A stretch of DNA of 64,000 nt from Dialister hominis (GTDB taxonomy: Bacteria; Bacillota; Negativicutes; Veillonellales; Dialisteraceae): positions 62,001 to 126,000 of the forward strand of contig NZ_AP019697.1 of NCBI RefSeq assembly GCF_007164725.1, read 5' to 3'. Position 1 is the stretch's first letter. Every line of letters starts with the position of its first letter. Both the position numbers and the translations under genes were made by a program. The notes under the pieces were generated by a model. It was given only the letters and a program-made list of their open reading frames with translations. It had not been told where the DNA came from and searched no databases. Shown here in pieces: positions 54,821 through 63,780 of this stretch.

Positions 54821-56113
54821 ATGAGAAGAAATCGTTGGTTGATTGCACTCGCTGCGGTCGGAATTCACATCTGCATAGGCAGCGTCTATGCATGGAGCGT
54901 TCTTACAAAGCCGGTCATGGCAGCTATGGGACTGACTCTTAGCGAAACGACATGGGCATTCTCGCTCGCTATTTTATTTCTTGGCATGTCCGCAGGCTTC
55001 CTGGGCGGCTTCGTGGAAAGGATCGGACCATCCCGCAGCGGTCTCGTTTCCGCTCTTTTCTTCGGCACAGGACTTTTGGGGACAGCGCTTGCCGTGCACA
55101 TGCACTCATCGGCGCTCCTTTACCTTTTCTACGGATGCATCGGAGGCATCGGCCTTGGCACCGGATACATCACGCCGGTTTCCACACTCGTCAAATGGTT
55201 CCCGCGCCACAGAGGCTTTGCGACAGGCCTGGCAATCATGGGATTCGGATTTGCCGCACTGATCGCTGGCCCGGTCATGCGCTGGCTCGTTGATACGTAC
55301 GGACTGTTAGAAAACTTCGTCATCCTTGGCTGCGTTTACGCCGTCGTCATGATTGCTTCGGCTTCCTACCTGCGTCCGCCGAAAAAAGGCGAAATTCCTG
55401 CCCTGATCGATGAAGTCCTCGCGCAGGAAGCGGCTCTTGGCAAGAAGAGAACCGTCCTTGGCCCGCAGATGACCAGAAAAGAAGCGATGCATACATGGAA
55501 ATGGTATGCGCTCTGGTGGGTATTCTTTACCAACATTACCTGCGGCATCGGTCTTCTTGCCGTTGCATCCCCGATGGCACAGGAAGTCATCGGCATGACC
55601 CCGGCGCAGGCAGCATCCCTCGTCGGCATCATCGGCATCGTCAATGGCGGCGGCCGTATCGTATGGTCCAGTATTTCCGACTGGATCGGCCGCGGCGTCA
55701 CCTACATGGTATTCTTCCTCTTTGAAGTCTTTGCTTTCCATCAGCTCTCCATTACCAGAGAAGGCTTCATCTTCCAGGCACTCGTTCTTGCCATCATCTC
55801 CTGCTACGGCGGCGGCTTCTCCTGCATGCCGGCATTCCTTTCTGACATCTTCGGCGTACGCCAGCTCGCTTCCATCCACGGATCCATCCTGACTGCATGG
55901 GGCATCGCAGGCGTGGCAGGCCCGCTCATCCTGGCATTCATGAAAGAAACCACCGGCAGCTACAGCGCTACCCTCCAGCTCTTTGCCGGAATGCTCGCCG
56001 TTGCCTTTGTCATCAGCGCCGTCCTCCACTGGAGAAACGAAGTGGACAAGAAACGCTACGTCATGGAAGAAGCATCCAAAGACTCCATCTCCAACATGGC
56101 AGAAGCACATTAA
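54821..56113 (+). CDS. OFA-family MFS transporter (oxalate/formate antiporter type)
   Basis: 430 aa with twelve spans. The family N-terminus is present (WLIALAAVGIHICIGSVYAWSVLTKPV) along with GGIGLGTGYITPVSTLVKWFPRHRGFATGLAIMGFGF, both typical of OFA proteins such as OxlT. ATG 54821 follows GTGGAGGG. The ZTP riboswitch upstream points to a one-carbon role, with formate import being the simplest idea, since formate is the substrate for making 10-formyl-tetrahydrofolate. Export or exchange of oxalate or another acid is the alternative. Confidence 0.87.
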   Translation: MRRNRWLIALAAVGIHICIGSVYAWSVLTKPVMAAMGLTLSETTWAFSLAILFLGMSAGFLGGFVERIGPSRSGLVSALFFGTGLLGTALAVHMHSSALLYLFYGCIGGIGLGTGYITPVSTLVKWFPRHRGFATGLAIMGFGFAALIAGPVMRWLVDTYGLLENFVILGCVYAVVMIASASYLRPPKKGEIPALIDEVLAQEAALGKKRTVLGPQMTRKEAMHTWKWYALWWVFFTNITCGIGLLAVASPMAQEVIGMTPAQAASLVGIIGIVNGGGRIVWSSISDWIGRGVTYMVFFLFEVFAFHQLSITREGFIFQALVLAIISCYGGGFSCMPAFLSDIFGVRQLASIHGSILTAWGIAGVAGPLILAFMKETTGSYSATLQLFAGMLAVAFVISAVLHWRNEVDKKRYVMEEASKDSISNMAEAH

Positions 56114-56142
56114 GCAAATGGGTAATTAAGTAAATATGTAAT

Positions 56143-56189
56143 AAAGGGTTGTGGAAATGTTCAATCATTTCTACAGCCCTTCTTTTTTT
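56143..56189 (+). terminator. Terminator after the OFA transporter
   Basis: AAGGGTTGTGGAAATG pairs imperfectly with CATTTCTACAGCCCTT, then TCTTTTTTT. Confidence 0.8.
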
Positions 56190-56264
56190 GAAGCACAGCG
56201 TTCAATTATTAAAGCAATACACATTTTTCATTAATGAAATCTTATACATATCTCTAATAATTCC

Positions 56265-56293
56265 TTGTTATCCTCTAATCTAGTTGCTATAAT
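56265..56293 (+). promoter_or_regulatory. Promoter of the SLH porin gene
   Basis: TTGTTA (56265-56270), 17-base spacer, TATAAT (56288-56293). The mRNA would carry an untranslated leader of about 75 bases. Confidence 0.7.
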
Positions 56294-56373
56294 AAGACGA
56301 ATCTTTCACTTAGTCTTGAAATATGGCGGTCGGGAGCTGCTGTTTTCAGACTCGTTTGAAAAGGAGTTTAGAA

Positions 56374-57609
56374 ATGAAGAAAATCACCTTGACTGCCATG
56401 GCAGTCCTTGCACTTGGCATTTCTGCCAGCGCAGCCAACCCATTTTCTGATGTGACACCCAATGACTGGGCGTATCAGGCAGTCGTCGATCTGTCCGAAC
56501 AGGGCGTCGTTGTCGGCTATCCGGACGGTACCTTCCGCGGCGAAAGAAACATCACCCGTTTCGAAATGGCACAGATCATTGCACGCATGCTGGCCAATGA
56601 AGATCAGATGAATGCAGAGCAGAGAGCCATGCTGGACAAACTCGCCGGCGAATATGCCGATGAACTTGGAAACCTCGGCGTACGCGTGTCCAACCTTGAA
56701 AAGAAAGTCGGAAACCTTTCCTTCTCCGGCAACAGCCGTGTCCGTCTTCTCCAGTACTATGGTGACAAGGGCGAAGCCGTAGATAAATGGGATGGCCGTA
56801 TGCAGGTTTCCGTCAAGGGCCAGGTCAATGACAGCACCTATGCCTATGGCCGTCTCCGTTACGACATGAACTTCAAGGGAAAAGACAAGCGCGATGCGTA
56901 CATGAATACGCTCTACGTTCACCATGATTTCAATGGCAAAGCAGGACTGACACTCGGCCGCATGGATCTTTTCCTTGGCCAGACCGGACTGCAGTACGAT
57001 GATACCTTCGACGGTGCTATGGCTACCATCGGATCCAAGAAACTCGCCGCTGATATCGGCTATGGCCGTTTCATTGGCGGAAACCTTGGCAAAGCAGATA
57101 CGAAAGAAGAAAGAGCCGCAGCGATTGCCCGCGTATACGGCAAGAGCGGACGTCTGGCTTATGATGCGGAATACATCCAGGGCGAAGACAAGTATGATGC
57201 ACGCATCTGGGGCGCAGGCCTTACTGCCGGCGTGACTGAAGATATCGACATCTTCGGCGACTACTACCAGAACACCGATTACAAGAACGATCCGCAGACA
57301 TGGACAGCAGGCCTCGCATTCGGCCACTACAACATGAAGAAATTTGGCACCTTCCGCATTGCTGGCCAGTACATCAGTGCTGAAAAGGGCTCCTTCCTGA
57401 ACGACACCACCTACACAGCATCCGCAGCAGGCCTTGTAGAAGACAGAAATGATATCAACCGTTCCCGCTTCTGGCTCGCATCTGCCGATCTTGTTCTCAT
57501 GAAGAACGTCCGTCTCCACGGTGAATACGCATTCGATGTCAAGACAAATGGCAAAGCCAAGACCAATTACGACGATCTTGCCACCGTCTCCCTGAACTAC
57601 GTATTCTAA
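56374..57609 (+). CDS. SLH-domain outer-membrane porin (OmpM-like)
   Basis: 411 aa from ATG 56374, which follows AAAGGAG; the longer frame from 56323 would put the signal peptide internally. Signal peptide MKKITLTAMAVLALGISASA, then one SLH domain (NPFSDVTPNDWAYQAVVDLSEQGVVVGYPDG...ITRFEMAQIIARML, about residues 22-75), a short coiled coil (NLGVRVSNLEKKVGNLSF), and a beta-barrel of alternating strands ending in the terminal Phe of LNYVF. In Negativicutes such proteins tie the outer membrane to polyamine-modified peptidoglycan and form pores. This gene is the best lineage marker in the window. Confidence 0.93.
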   Translation: MKKITLTAMAVLALGISASAANPFSDVTPNDWAYQAVVDLSEQGVVVGYPDGTFRGERNITRFEMAQIIARMLANEDQMNAEQRAMLDKLAGEYADELGNLGVRVSNLEKKVGNLSFSGNSRVRLLQYYGDKGEAVDKWDGRMQVSVKGQVNDSTYAYGRLRYDMNFKGKDKRDAYMNTLYVHHDFNGKAGLTLGRMDLFLGQTGLQYDDTFDGAMATIGSKKLAADIGYGRFIGGNLGKADTKEERAAAIARVYGKSGRLAYDAEYIQGEDKYDARIWGAGLTAGVTEDIDIFGDYYQNTDYKNDPQTWTAGLAFGHYNMKKFGTFRIAGQYISAEKGSFLNDTTYTASAAGLVEDRNDINRSRFWLASADLVLMKNVRLHGEYAFDVKTNGKAKTNYDDLATVSLNYVF

Positions 57610-57675
57610 GAAAACGGATGGAATAGATAATTAAATAAAAAAAGGGGATGTGACAAAATTCATCCCAACAAAAAG

Positions 57676-57716
57676 GGCTCTGCCCCGGATCATTTGGTCC
57701 GGGGCAGAGCCTTTCG
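57676..57716. terminator. Hairpin inside the IS1182 terminus
   Basis: Perfect inverted repeat GGCTCTGCCCCGG...; same as 1529-1564 in the other copy. Confidence 0.6.
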
Positions 57717-57734
57717 TGTTATAATTTTTTTGCA

Positions 57735-59312
57735 ATGAAAAATAACAACACTAGCAATCATTTTACCGCAGAACAAGGCATTTTGCCAATGTTTCCCTCT
57801 GAGATTCTCAATGTCGATGATCCTGTTTTAATGTATGACAGATTTATGGAGGAAATCGATCTTAAAAAGTACCTTCGTTACATACCGACGCGTGGCGCTG
57901 GCAGACCCAGGTATAATCCCGTCAACATGCTGAAAACGATCATCTATGGTTTCGCAGAAAAAGGATATTGCTCTTTTAGAAAACTTGAAGATAATTGCAG
58001 GGTTAACATCAGATATATGTACCTGATGAATTATGAAGCCCCATCCTATCGGACATTCTGTCATTTCGTGAAGGGCTTTCTTAAGTATTCTCTCAAGGAT
58101 ATCTTTTATTCAATTACGAAAGAACTCTGCGGCAAACTCAACGTGGATTTGCAGCATATATATATTGACGGTTCCAAGTTTGAAGCGAACGCAAATAAAT
58201 ATAGCTGGGTATGGAAGAAATCCGCTGAAAAATCTCGCTACAAGCATTTTGCCAAGATTACCAGCCTTTTTGAGTTACTCAATGATGATCTTAAGTATGA
58301 CCATATGAGTGTAAACATCAATACAGAATACGCTCCGGACTATCTGCGTCTGGTATTGGATAAATTAAAAGAAATCTGGCAGATTGATGAGACGGCCTTT
58401 GTTCATGGAAGCGGGCATCGCAAGTCCGATCATCAACGCAAGTATGAGCAGCTTAAGGCATATACATCAAAACTTGAAGAATATGTTGAGAAGATACAGA
58501 TATGCGGTACTTCCAGAAACAGTTACTCGAAGACCGATACGGATGCAACATTCATGCGAATCAAGTCGGACTACAAGGGAAATGATCAGCTTCTGCCTGC
58601 ATACAATGTCCAAATAGGTGTTGCCGATGAATTTATTGCCGTAATTGATGTTAACCAGTATCGTTCAGATATGGATTGCTTCGTACCGCTGATGGAGGAA
58701 TTCCACGAAGTCTATGGGGCTTATCCTAAGTATCCTGTGGCAGATGCAGGATATAGATCTTTCAACAATTACATCTATTGCGAGCAGCACGGTATGGAAA
58801 AGTATATGAAATTCCCCATGTACAAGAAAGAAACGAAAGACAAGAAATACCATACCAATCCGTTTCGGCCAATAAACTTTAGAGTTGATGAGAATGGAAC
58901 CATCCGTTGTCCAAATGACAGGGCTTTCAAATTTATCTACAGACATCTGGTCAGAGGGAACTTATACGGCAGGCAGGAGGAAGTATTTGAATGCGAAGAC
59001 TGCCAAGGATGCCCGCTGGCAGAGCAATGTAAAAAGACCCCGAAGAACAAAAGAATCTCATTGAGCAGAGAACGGAATAACATGTACCAGGAGGTTCAGG
59101 ATAATCTGGAAAGCATCCATGGAGCCCTGCTAAGAATGAACCGGTCAATCCAGGCTGAAGGAACTTTTGGAATCATGAAACATGACAGATGGTACAAAAG
59201 AATCGTCAGAAAAGGGATAGATTCTGTAAAAGCCGAGTTATACCTGGTAGCACTTGGCTATAATTTAAGGAAATACATCACAAAAATAATGCGTATAAGG
59301 ATTGCCGCCTAA
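57735..59312 (+). CDS. IS1182-family transposase
   Basis: 525 aa. N-terminal PRYNPVNMLKTIIYGFAEKGYCSFRKLEDNCRVN matches the DUF772 domain, IYIDGSKFEANANKYSW holds the first catalytic Asp, DAGYRSFNNYIYCEQ the second, and EGTFGIMKHDRWYKRIVRKG the Glu. The zinc-knuckle CEDCQGCPLAEQC lies between them. The TTG at 57735 gives MKNNN; it is close to the IS-internal hairpin (57676-57711). Intact. Confidence 0.93.
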   Translation: MKNNNTSNHFTAEQGILPMFPSEILNVDDPVLMYDRFMEEIDLKKYLRYIPTRGAGRPRYNPVNMLKTIIYGFAEKGYCSFRKLEDNCRVNIRYMYLMNYEAPSYRTFCHFVKGFLKYSLKDIFYSITKELCGKLNVDLQHIYIDGSKFEANANKYSWVWKKSAEKSRYKHFAKITSLFELLNDDLKYDHMSVNINTEYAPDYLRLVLDKLKEIWQIDETAFVHGSGHRKSDHQRKYEQLKAYTSKLEEYVEKIQICGTSRNSYSKTDTDATFMRIKSDYKGNDQLLPAYNVQIGVADEFIAVIDVNQYRSDMDCFVPLMEEFHEVYGAYPKYPVADAGYRSFNNYIYCEQHGMEKYMKFPMYKKETKDKKYHTNPFRPINFRVDENGTIRCPNDRAFKFIYRHLVRGNLYGRQEEVFECEDCQGCPLAEQCKKTPKNKRISLSRERNNMYQEVQDNLESIHGALLRMNRSIQAEGTFGIMKHDRWYKRIVRKGIDSVKAELYLVALGYNLRKYITKIMRIRIAA

Positions 59313-59415
59313 GACAATATAATTAAAAGTCTTATGGGGGTAAAAGGGCTTACGCGCATTTTTACGTAAAAGGCTTACAGCAGAGCTAAAAATGATGAAA
59401 TAAAGACGCAAAAAA

Positions 59416-59460
59416 GAGGCTGCAAAAAATGATTAACCATTTTGTCACAGCCCCTTTTTT
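59416..59460. terminator. Terminator overlapping the right IS1182 end
   Basis: GAGGCTG..AAAATGATTAACCATTTT..CAGCCCC forms a stem-loop with A- and T-runs on either side. It would end the minus-strand RuBisCO-like gene transcript and the IS transcript. Its sequence is close to the terminator stem at 44013-44048. Confidence 0.7.
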
Positions 59461-59473
59461 ATTGTCTTATATA

Positions 59474-60658
59474 TTATCTCTGTGCTTCTTCCAGTTTTTC
59501 CAGGAAGAACTTCACATTATCCGTGAGATCCGGGCCTTCTGTCTGAAGAGCACCGCCCACGAGGAAAATCGTATCCGGACCGTAAGTCTGGTACATATTC
59601 TTGAAAAGCTGCCAGCGCATGCCGCCCGAAGGAACGGGGAATATGGAGCGGAGGCCGCCCATCATTTCCGATGTGCCTTCGCAGATCTTCTGGCAGGTAT
59701 CGACAGAGAAGGAGAACCTTCCGCCGAAGCTGGTAAAGATGGCAGCGTCAGCGCCGATCAGGCGGGAGAGCTGTCCATAATAGCAGAAGGGGGACATGCC
59801 GGAATCTTCAGAAAGAACGAGAGAGCCGGAGAAGCATGGATGGAGGAAAATCGGAAGATGGAATTCCGGATCCCTTGCCAGATCGCGGATCAGCGTGAAG
59901 CCGGTGAGAGCCGGAGCGACCATGATGCCGTCTGCCCCGATTTCCTGCGCCTTGTAAGCACGGTCGAGCATCTGCAGGCCGTCAGCCGTGCAGTTGGCGA
60001 TGTACATGCTCTTCTTGCCTGTCTTTTCCTTCGCATCAGCCAGCGCCATGACGCACTGGAGCACTCTTTCTTCGAAAGGAGCATAATCCTGATTCATGAG
60101 AGAATGGTCGTCCTTGATGATCGGGCAGCCGCCAAGAGCGAGCTTGTAAACCATTTCAGCCAGCTCCTTCGGACTCTTGCCGAGCGGCTTGATCGCACTC
60201 ATGAGGATCGGGCCATGTTCCACACCGCACAATTCACGGATGCCTTCGCGGCCGAAACGCGGACCCGGATAATCATTGTACATGAAATCCGGAAGCTCGA
60301 ACGACATCAGGCGGATGCCAGGCTGCAGACTCGTATTTCCGAAGAACATATTGACCAGTTCAGACATTTCATGGCCTACAGCATCCGGATCATACGAAAT
60401 GACAGCGTAGTAAGCACCCGGATCAGCCTTATTGATCGATTCAATCTGGCCGACAATCGTATCTCCGATCGGAGTATCCTCGACCAGCTCATACGGACAT
60501 TCGACCGTCTGCTCCACGCAGATGCCGAAAGCCAGCTTCTTTGCTTCCTCATAATCAGATGCCTTGATGCGGTAGGTTGCTGTAAAGCGGGAAGATGCCT
60601 TCAGATCTTCACTCAGTTCAGCAAATAATTCACTTTCGAAAAAAGGTGTATCGCCCAT
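59474..60658 (-). CDS. RuBisCO-like protein (form IV type)
   Basis: 394 aa, homologous to the RuBisCO large subunit. Active-site equivalents: SAIKPLG for the first lysine, GGCPIIKDDHSL around the carbamylated lysine with His replacing the usual Glu (KDDH for KDDE), HPCFSGS for the His loop, and PVPSGGMRW for the phosphate-binding Ser-Gly-Gly. This is not a CO2-fixing enzyme; related RuBisCO-like proteins act in methionine salvage or sugar-acid (apionate) breakdown. No salvage or sugar-acid genes are adjacent, so the reaction stays open. The start follows AAAGGAG, 29 bases after the glycosyltransferase stop. Confidence 0.88.
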   Translation of the reverse strand: MGDTPFFESELFAELSEDLKASSRFTATYRIKASDYEEAKKLAFGICVEQTVECPYELVEDTPIGDTIVGQIESINKADPGAYYAVISYDPDAVGHEMSELVNMFFGNTSLQPGIRLMSFELPDFMYNDYPGPRFGREGIRELCGVEHGPILMSAIKPLGKSPKELAEMVYKLALGGCPIIKDDHSLMNQDYAPFEERVLQCVMALADAKEKTGKKSMYIANCTADGLQMLDRAYKAQEIGADGIMVAPALTGFTLIRDLARDPEFHLPIFLHPCFSGSLVLSEDSGMSPFCYYGQLSRLIGADAAIFTSFGGRFSFSVDTCQKICEGTSEMMGGLRSIFPVPSGGMRWQLFKNMYQTYGPDTIFLVGGALQTEGPDLTDNVKFFLEKLEEAQR

Positions 60659-60687
60659 GAAAATCTCCTTTCAATTGTGCGTAGAAA

Positions 60688-61644
60688 TTATAAATGATCG
60701 TGCGTTTCACGATAAGGATTATCGGCATGGGAAGCCGTATCATCCTGCAGCCAGTACAGAGGACGATTCTTCGCTTCCTCGAAAATGCGGCCCAGGTATT
60801 CTCCCACAATACCAAGACCCATCAGGTTCAAGCTGCCGAAAATGGAAATCAGGATCGTCATCGTCGCCCAGCCCGGTACAGCCTGTCCTGCAATGACACA
60901 GTACAGTACATGCAGGATCACCAGCACACCGGCCACAGCGGCAAGGACACCGATGTAAAAAGCCATGCGGAGCGGCAGCGTCGAATTCGTGATGATGCCG
61001 TCCATAGCGAAATGAAGCATCTTGCGCATGGAGAACTTCGAAACACCGGCGTGACGGGCCGGCGCCTCAAACTCGATCGAAGTCTGCTTGAAACCAAGGC
61101 CTCCGACAATGCCGCGGATAAAACGGCTGTGTTCACGGAACTTCTTGAAAGTTTCCAGCGCCTTCCTGTCCATCAGACGGAAATCCGAACCGCCGGGAGT
61201 GACACGCGTCGTCGAAATCGCATTGATGAAAGCGTAGTACCCGGCCGAAGTCATCTTCTTCACCGGCCCTGCATCCTCCGTCGTCGTGCGGATCGTCTGG
61301 ACGATATCATACCCCTCCTGCCACTTCTCGATCAGCTTCGGAATCAGTTCCGGCGGATGCTGCATATCCCCATCCATCGTAATCACTGCATCCCCGATGG
61401 CAAAATCCATACCGCAGGTAATGGCGATCTGATGTCCGAAATTCCTGGCAAACGTGAGCGCCCGCACATGAGGGTCACTGTCAGCCAGCTGATGGATCAG
61501 CTCATCCGTCCGATCCTTAGAGCCATCATTGACATAGATGATCTCATAATCCATGTCAACGCCCTTCATGACCTTAGTCACTTCGTCATGAAAGTAAACG
61601 ACGTTTCCTTCTTCGTTATAAACGGGTGTCACGATTGATATCAT
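60688..61644 (-). CDS. Glycosyltransferase family 2, GtrB/DPM-like membrane enzyme
   Basis: 318 aa. GT-A domain with VTPVYNEEGNV, VNDGSKDRT and the metal-binding VITMDGDMQHPPE; the acceptor region includes GGSDFRLMDRKAL. Two C-terminal membrane spans (about residues 230-250 and 262-285) make it a polyprenyl-phosphate sugar transferase similar to GtrB or ArnC. GGAGG precedes the ATG, and an extended -10 (TGCTATAAT on the minus strand, complement near 61684-61692) may be its promoter. The RuBisCO-like gene is probably cotranscribed downstream without an obvious functional link. Confidence 0.88.
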   Translation of the reverse strand: MISIVTPVYNEEGNVVYFHDEVTKVMKGVDMDYEIIYVNDGSKDRTDELIHQLADSDPHVRALTFARNFGHQIAITCGMDFAIGDAVITMDGDMQHPPELIPKLIEKWQEGYDIVQTIRTTTEDAGPVKKMTSAGYYAFINAISTTRVTPGGSDFRLMDRKALETFKKFREHSRFIRGIVGGLGFKQTSIEFEAPARHAGVSKFSMRKMLHFAMDGIITNSTLPLRMAFYIGVLAAVAGVLVILHVLYCVIAGQAVPGWATMTILISIFGSLNLMGLGIVGEYLGRIFEEAKNRPLYWLQDDTASHADNPYRETHDHL

Positions 61645-61936
61645 AATAAATCCTCCAAAATATGAGCTTAAGCGCTATCCTATATTATAGCACAGTGATA
61701 ACGAGCCGGGGCGTCTGCCGCCCCTATTTTCATTTCCGATACTACACGATAAAACTTCCTCTGCCTTTAAATAATGATAAATAAAATATAAATACACAGG
61801 GAGGGGAAGATGGAAATACCATTTCCCGGGCTTCCTTTTCGAGCGCAGCAGGGTTTTACTCGCCTTCCTAGACGGGGAAGGTGCCTATATAAGTTCAAGA
61901 CAAAATAGATTTGATTTTTTTTCATTTCTCATCGCA

Positions 61937-61980
61937 GAGCTGCCCCCAACGGAGGGAAGTGCCCGAAGGGCGAAAGGGGT
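61937..61980. repeat. Dispersed GC-rich intergenic repeat
   Basis: CTGCCCCCAACGGAGGGAAGT, small hairpin GCCCGAAGGGC and GAAAGGGG; counterpart of 1771-1820. Confidence 0.45.
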
Positions 61981-62002
61981 GCAGTTTCTAAAAAGGTCGG
62001 GC

Positions 62003-62044
62003 GGATGAGTTGCATTTCGTCGAGCGAAGCGAGGTAATAAGGTT
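62003..62044. repeat. Repeat shared by both sides of IS110, copy 1
   Basis: GGATGAGTTGCATTTCGTC followed by a variable small hairpin and GGTTTT; counterpart at 63883-63926. Confidence 0.45.
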
Positions 62045-62289
62045 TTCCAACAAGCGGAGCTTGGTTTAAGGGTGTTAACCTTGCTCCGAAGGAGAAGACC
62101 TGCTACACAAGAACAAGCCCCAATTTTAATTTTTTGGTATTTTTTGAATTTCTTATAGAATTTCTTGTCGGATTTCCTGACTGATCCTAACTGATTAGAT
62201 TTTGGAGTTTGGCCGACTAATTCATTGCACTACGAAAAGGCCGATCTCACACTCGGCTTTTTCCGCTTTTCTTTACTTGTTTGCCTTAT

Positions 62290-63513
62290 TTACGCAGCAA
62301 GGCCTAAGTCGCGACACAAATGCATCACCCGGCCGTAGTATATTCGTAAAAACTTAGCCATTCCTGCTACTTTTGCTACTTTTTTATACTTTCCTTCTGA
62401 CTCTTTCTTCTTTATGAACCTATATACTGCATCATCTTTGGGGATTTTATGCATAACTAACGACATCATTACTTGATACAATACTTTCCGCAGCCGCGCA
62501 GGACCTTTCTTTACTATGTGATTCTGCGAGGCTCGGAATTTCCCTGATTCATGTATTGATGGGGTCAGGCCTGCAAAGCAGATCAGAGAATGCTTGTTTT
62601 TAAAACGTCTCACATCTCCGATCTGGGCAATAAGCGCTACTCTGGTAACTCTTCCGACTCCGCCCATCTCGCCGACGAGTTCATATTCCGGCAGATCCTT
62701 GGCTATATCTTCCATTCGTGTTAAACTAGCCATAAGAGCCTCGTCGGCTCTTCTCAGTAATCCGACATACCACATGATGGTTTCTCTAACAATTGGATTA
62801 TTGGGGATGGAAGGGATACCATTCTTTGCTTGAGCGTAGATCGTCGCTGCTTTACTCTCATTGGAACGGTATCCTTTTTCTTCTGCCCATTCGCGATAAG
62901 ATGCGACAAATTCTGCTTCCGATTTAGCAATAATATCCTCAATGTGGCAATACCTTTCCAGGAAATCCAGCAGTTTGTCTTTACCGCTGTTTATGTCGAA
63001 TCCTCCGAAAAGATCGAAGATTCCTGGCATGGTCTGCTCCAATTGACTTTGCAGCTGGAGAAGGATGCGGCTTCTTTCCTCCGAAAAGTTAAGATAAGCA
63101 TCGCAGAGTCTCTTCAAGAGGAAATACTTATCTCCATTAAGATCGAATTGCGGTAACTTTGCCCAATAAGCGATTCCATATCTGGCAATATTCGTGGAGT
63201 CGATGGAGTCTGTCTTTGTGTGTCTGAAGTTCTCTGCCTTATTAAAATTAGCAACCTTCAGAGCGTTGACGACAGATACAAAAATCCCATTCTGCTGCAA
63301 GAAATAGGCTATCGACAGGTGATAGACACCTGTTGATTCCATGACGACTTTTATCTCGTCATACTTTGCTTGTACCCGAATTTCATCGACCAGAGGCTGA
63401 AGTTCCTCTTTTGTGTGCTTAACATCAAAGGGCCTGCAGATGATCTTGTCGCCAGGCGCCATGAAACACACCGTACTTTTTCTTTTGGATACATCAATAC
63501 CTACATAGATCAT
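62290..63513 (-). CDS. IS110-family transposase (DEDD recombinase)
   Basis: 407 aa. N-terminal RuvC-like DEDD domain: D7 in VGIDVSKRK, E59 in VVMESTGVYH, D102 and D105 in KTDSIDSTNIA. C-terminal Tnp_20 domain with GEMGGVGRVTRVALIAQIG (helix-hairpin-helix) and the serine region FAGLTPSIHESGKFRAS. GGAGGTC precedes the ATG. Intact. Members of this family are guided by an RNA encoded in the element's non-coding end. Confidence 0.93.
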   Translation of the reverse strand: MIYVGIDVSKRKSTVCFMAPGDKIICRPFDVKHTKEELQPLVDEIRVQAKYDEIKVVMESTGVYHLSIAYFLQQNGIFVSVVNALKVANFNKAENFRHTKTDSIDSTNIARYGIAYWAKLPQFDLNGDKYFLLKRLCDAYLNFSEERSRILLQLQSQLEQTMPGIFDLFGGFDINSGKDKLLDFLERYCHIEDIIAKSEAEFVASYREWAEEKGYRSNESKAATIYAQAKNGIPSIPNNPIVRETIMWYVGLLRRADEALMASLTRMEDIAKDLPEYELVGEMGGVGRVTRVALIAQIGDVRRFKNKHSLICFAGLTPSIHESGKFRASQNHIVKKGPARLRKVLYQVMMSLVMHKIPKDDAVYRFIKKKESEGKYKKVAKVAGMAKFLRIYYGRVMHLCRDLGLAA

Positions 63514-63780
63514 AAGTGACCTCCTATAAAAGATATTTGTAGTTGGTAGACGCTAATCCTTCACACACTTATTACCACTCAAACTAGTTTTTTTACACGA
63601 ACACGGAGATAAACCTGCCTAACGCGAGCACACATAATAAGGGGAAGGCTGACCCTCTTCTCCACGTCCAGTAAACGGACCGGTGGGTCGCCGTCAAACC
63701 ATCTACTCCCCTAATTATATGCAATAAGTGCAGCGGATAGGAGCGACCTATCTACTACACTTCTATTGTACTAGGTCCGG
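63514..63780 (-). ncRNA. Candidate bridge RNA region of IS110
   Basis: About 270 bp between the IS110 transposase start and the flanking repeats, with no gene and several possible stem-loops (for example GGGGAAGG...CTTCTCC and ACGGACCGGTGGGTCGCCGT). IS110 elements of the IS621 type produce a bridge RNA from this end that selects donor and target DNA. Its presence here is inferred from family and position; no structure was computed. Confidence 0.4.

Larger units (their letters stand above)
57644..59454 (+). mobile_element. IS1182-family insertion sequence, complete
   Basis: Terminal repeats: left GGGGATGTGACAAAATTCATC; right, inverted, GGGGCTGTGACAAAATGGTT. Flanked by an A-run on the left and a T-run on the right, as if inserted in or next to a rho-independent terminator. 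The opposite-orientation copy is at 1-1596. Confidence 0.85.
61693..62289. other. Gene-free region with dispersed repeats
   Basis: No supported gene in about 600 bp between the GT2 gene and IS110. Contains GC-rich repeats at 61937-61980 and 62003-62044 and small hairpins (for example GAGCGAAGCGAGG). Similar material follows IS110. Confidence 0.4.
62250..63780 (-). mobile_element. IS110-family insertion sequence (ends approximate)
   Basis: Defined by the intact IS110 transposase plus about 270 bp of non-coding DNA on its upstream side. IS110 elements lack clear inverted repeats, so both limits are estimates. Confidence 0.65.
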
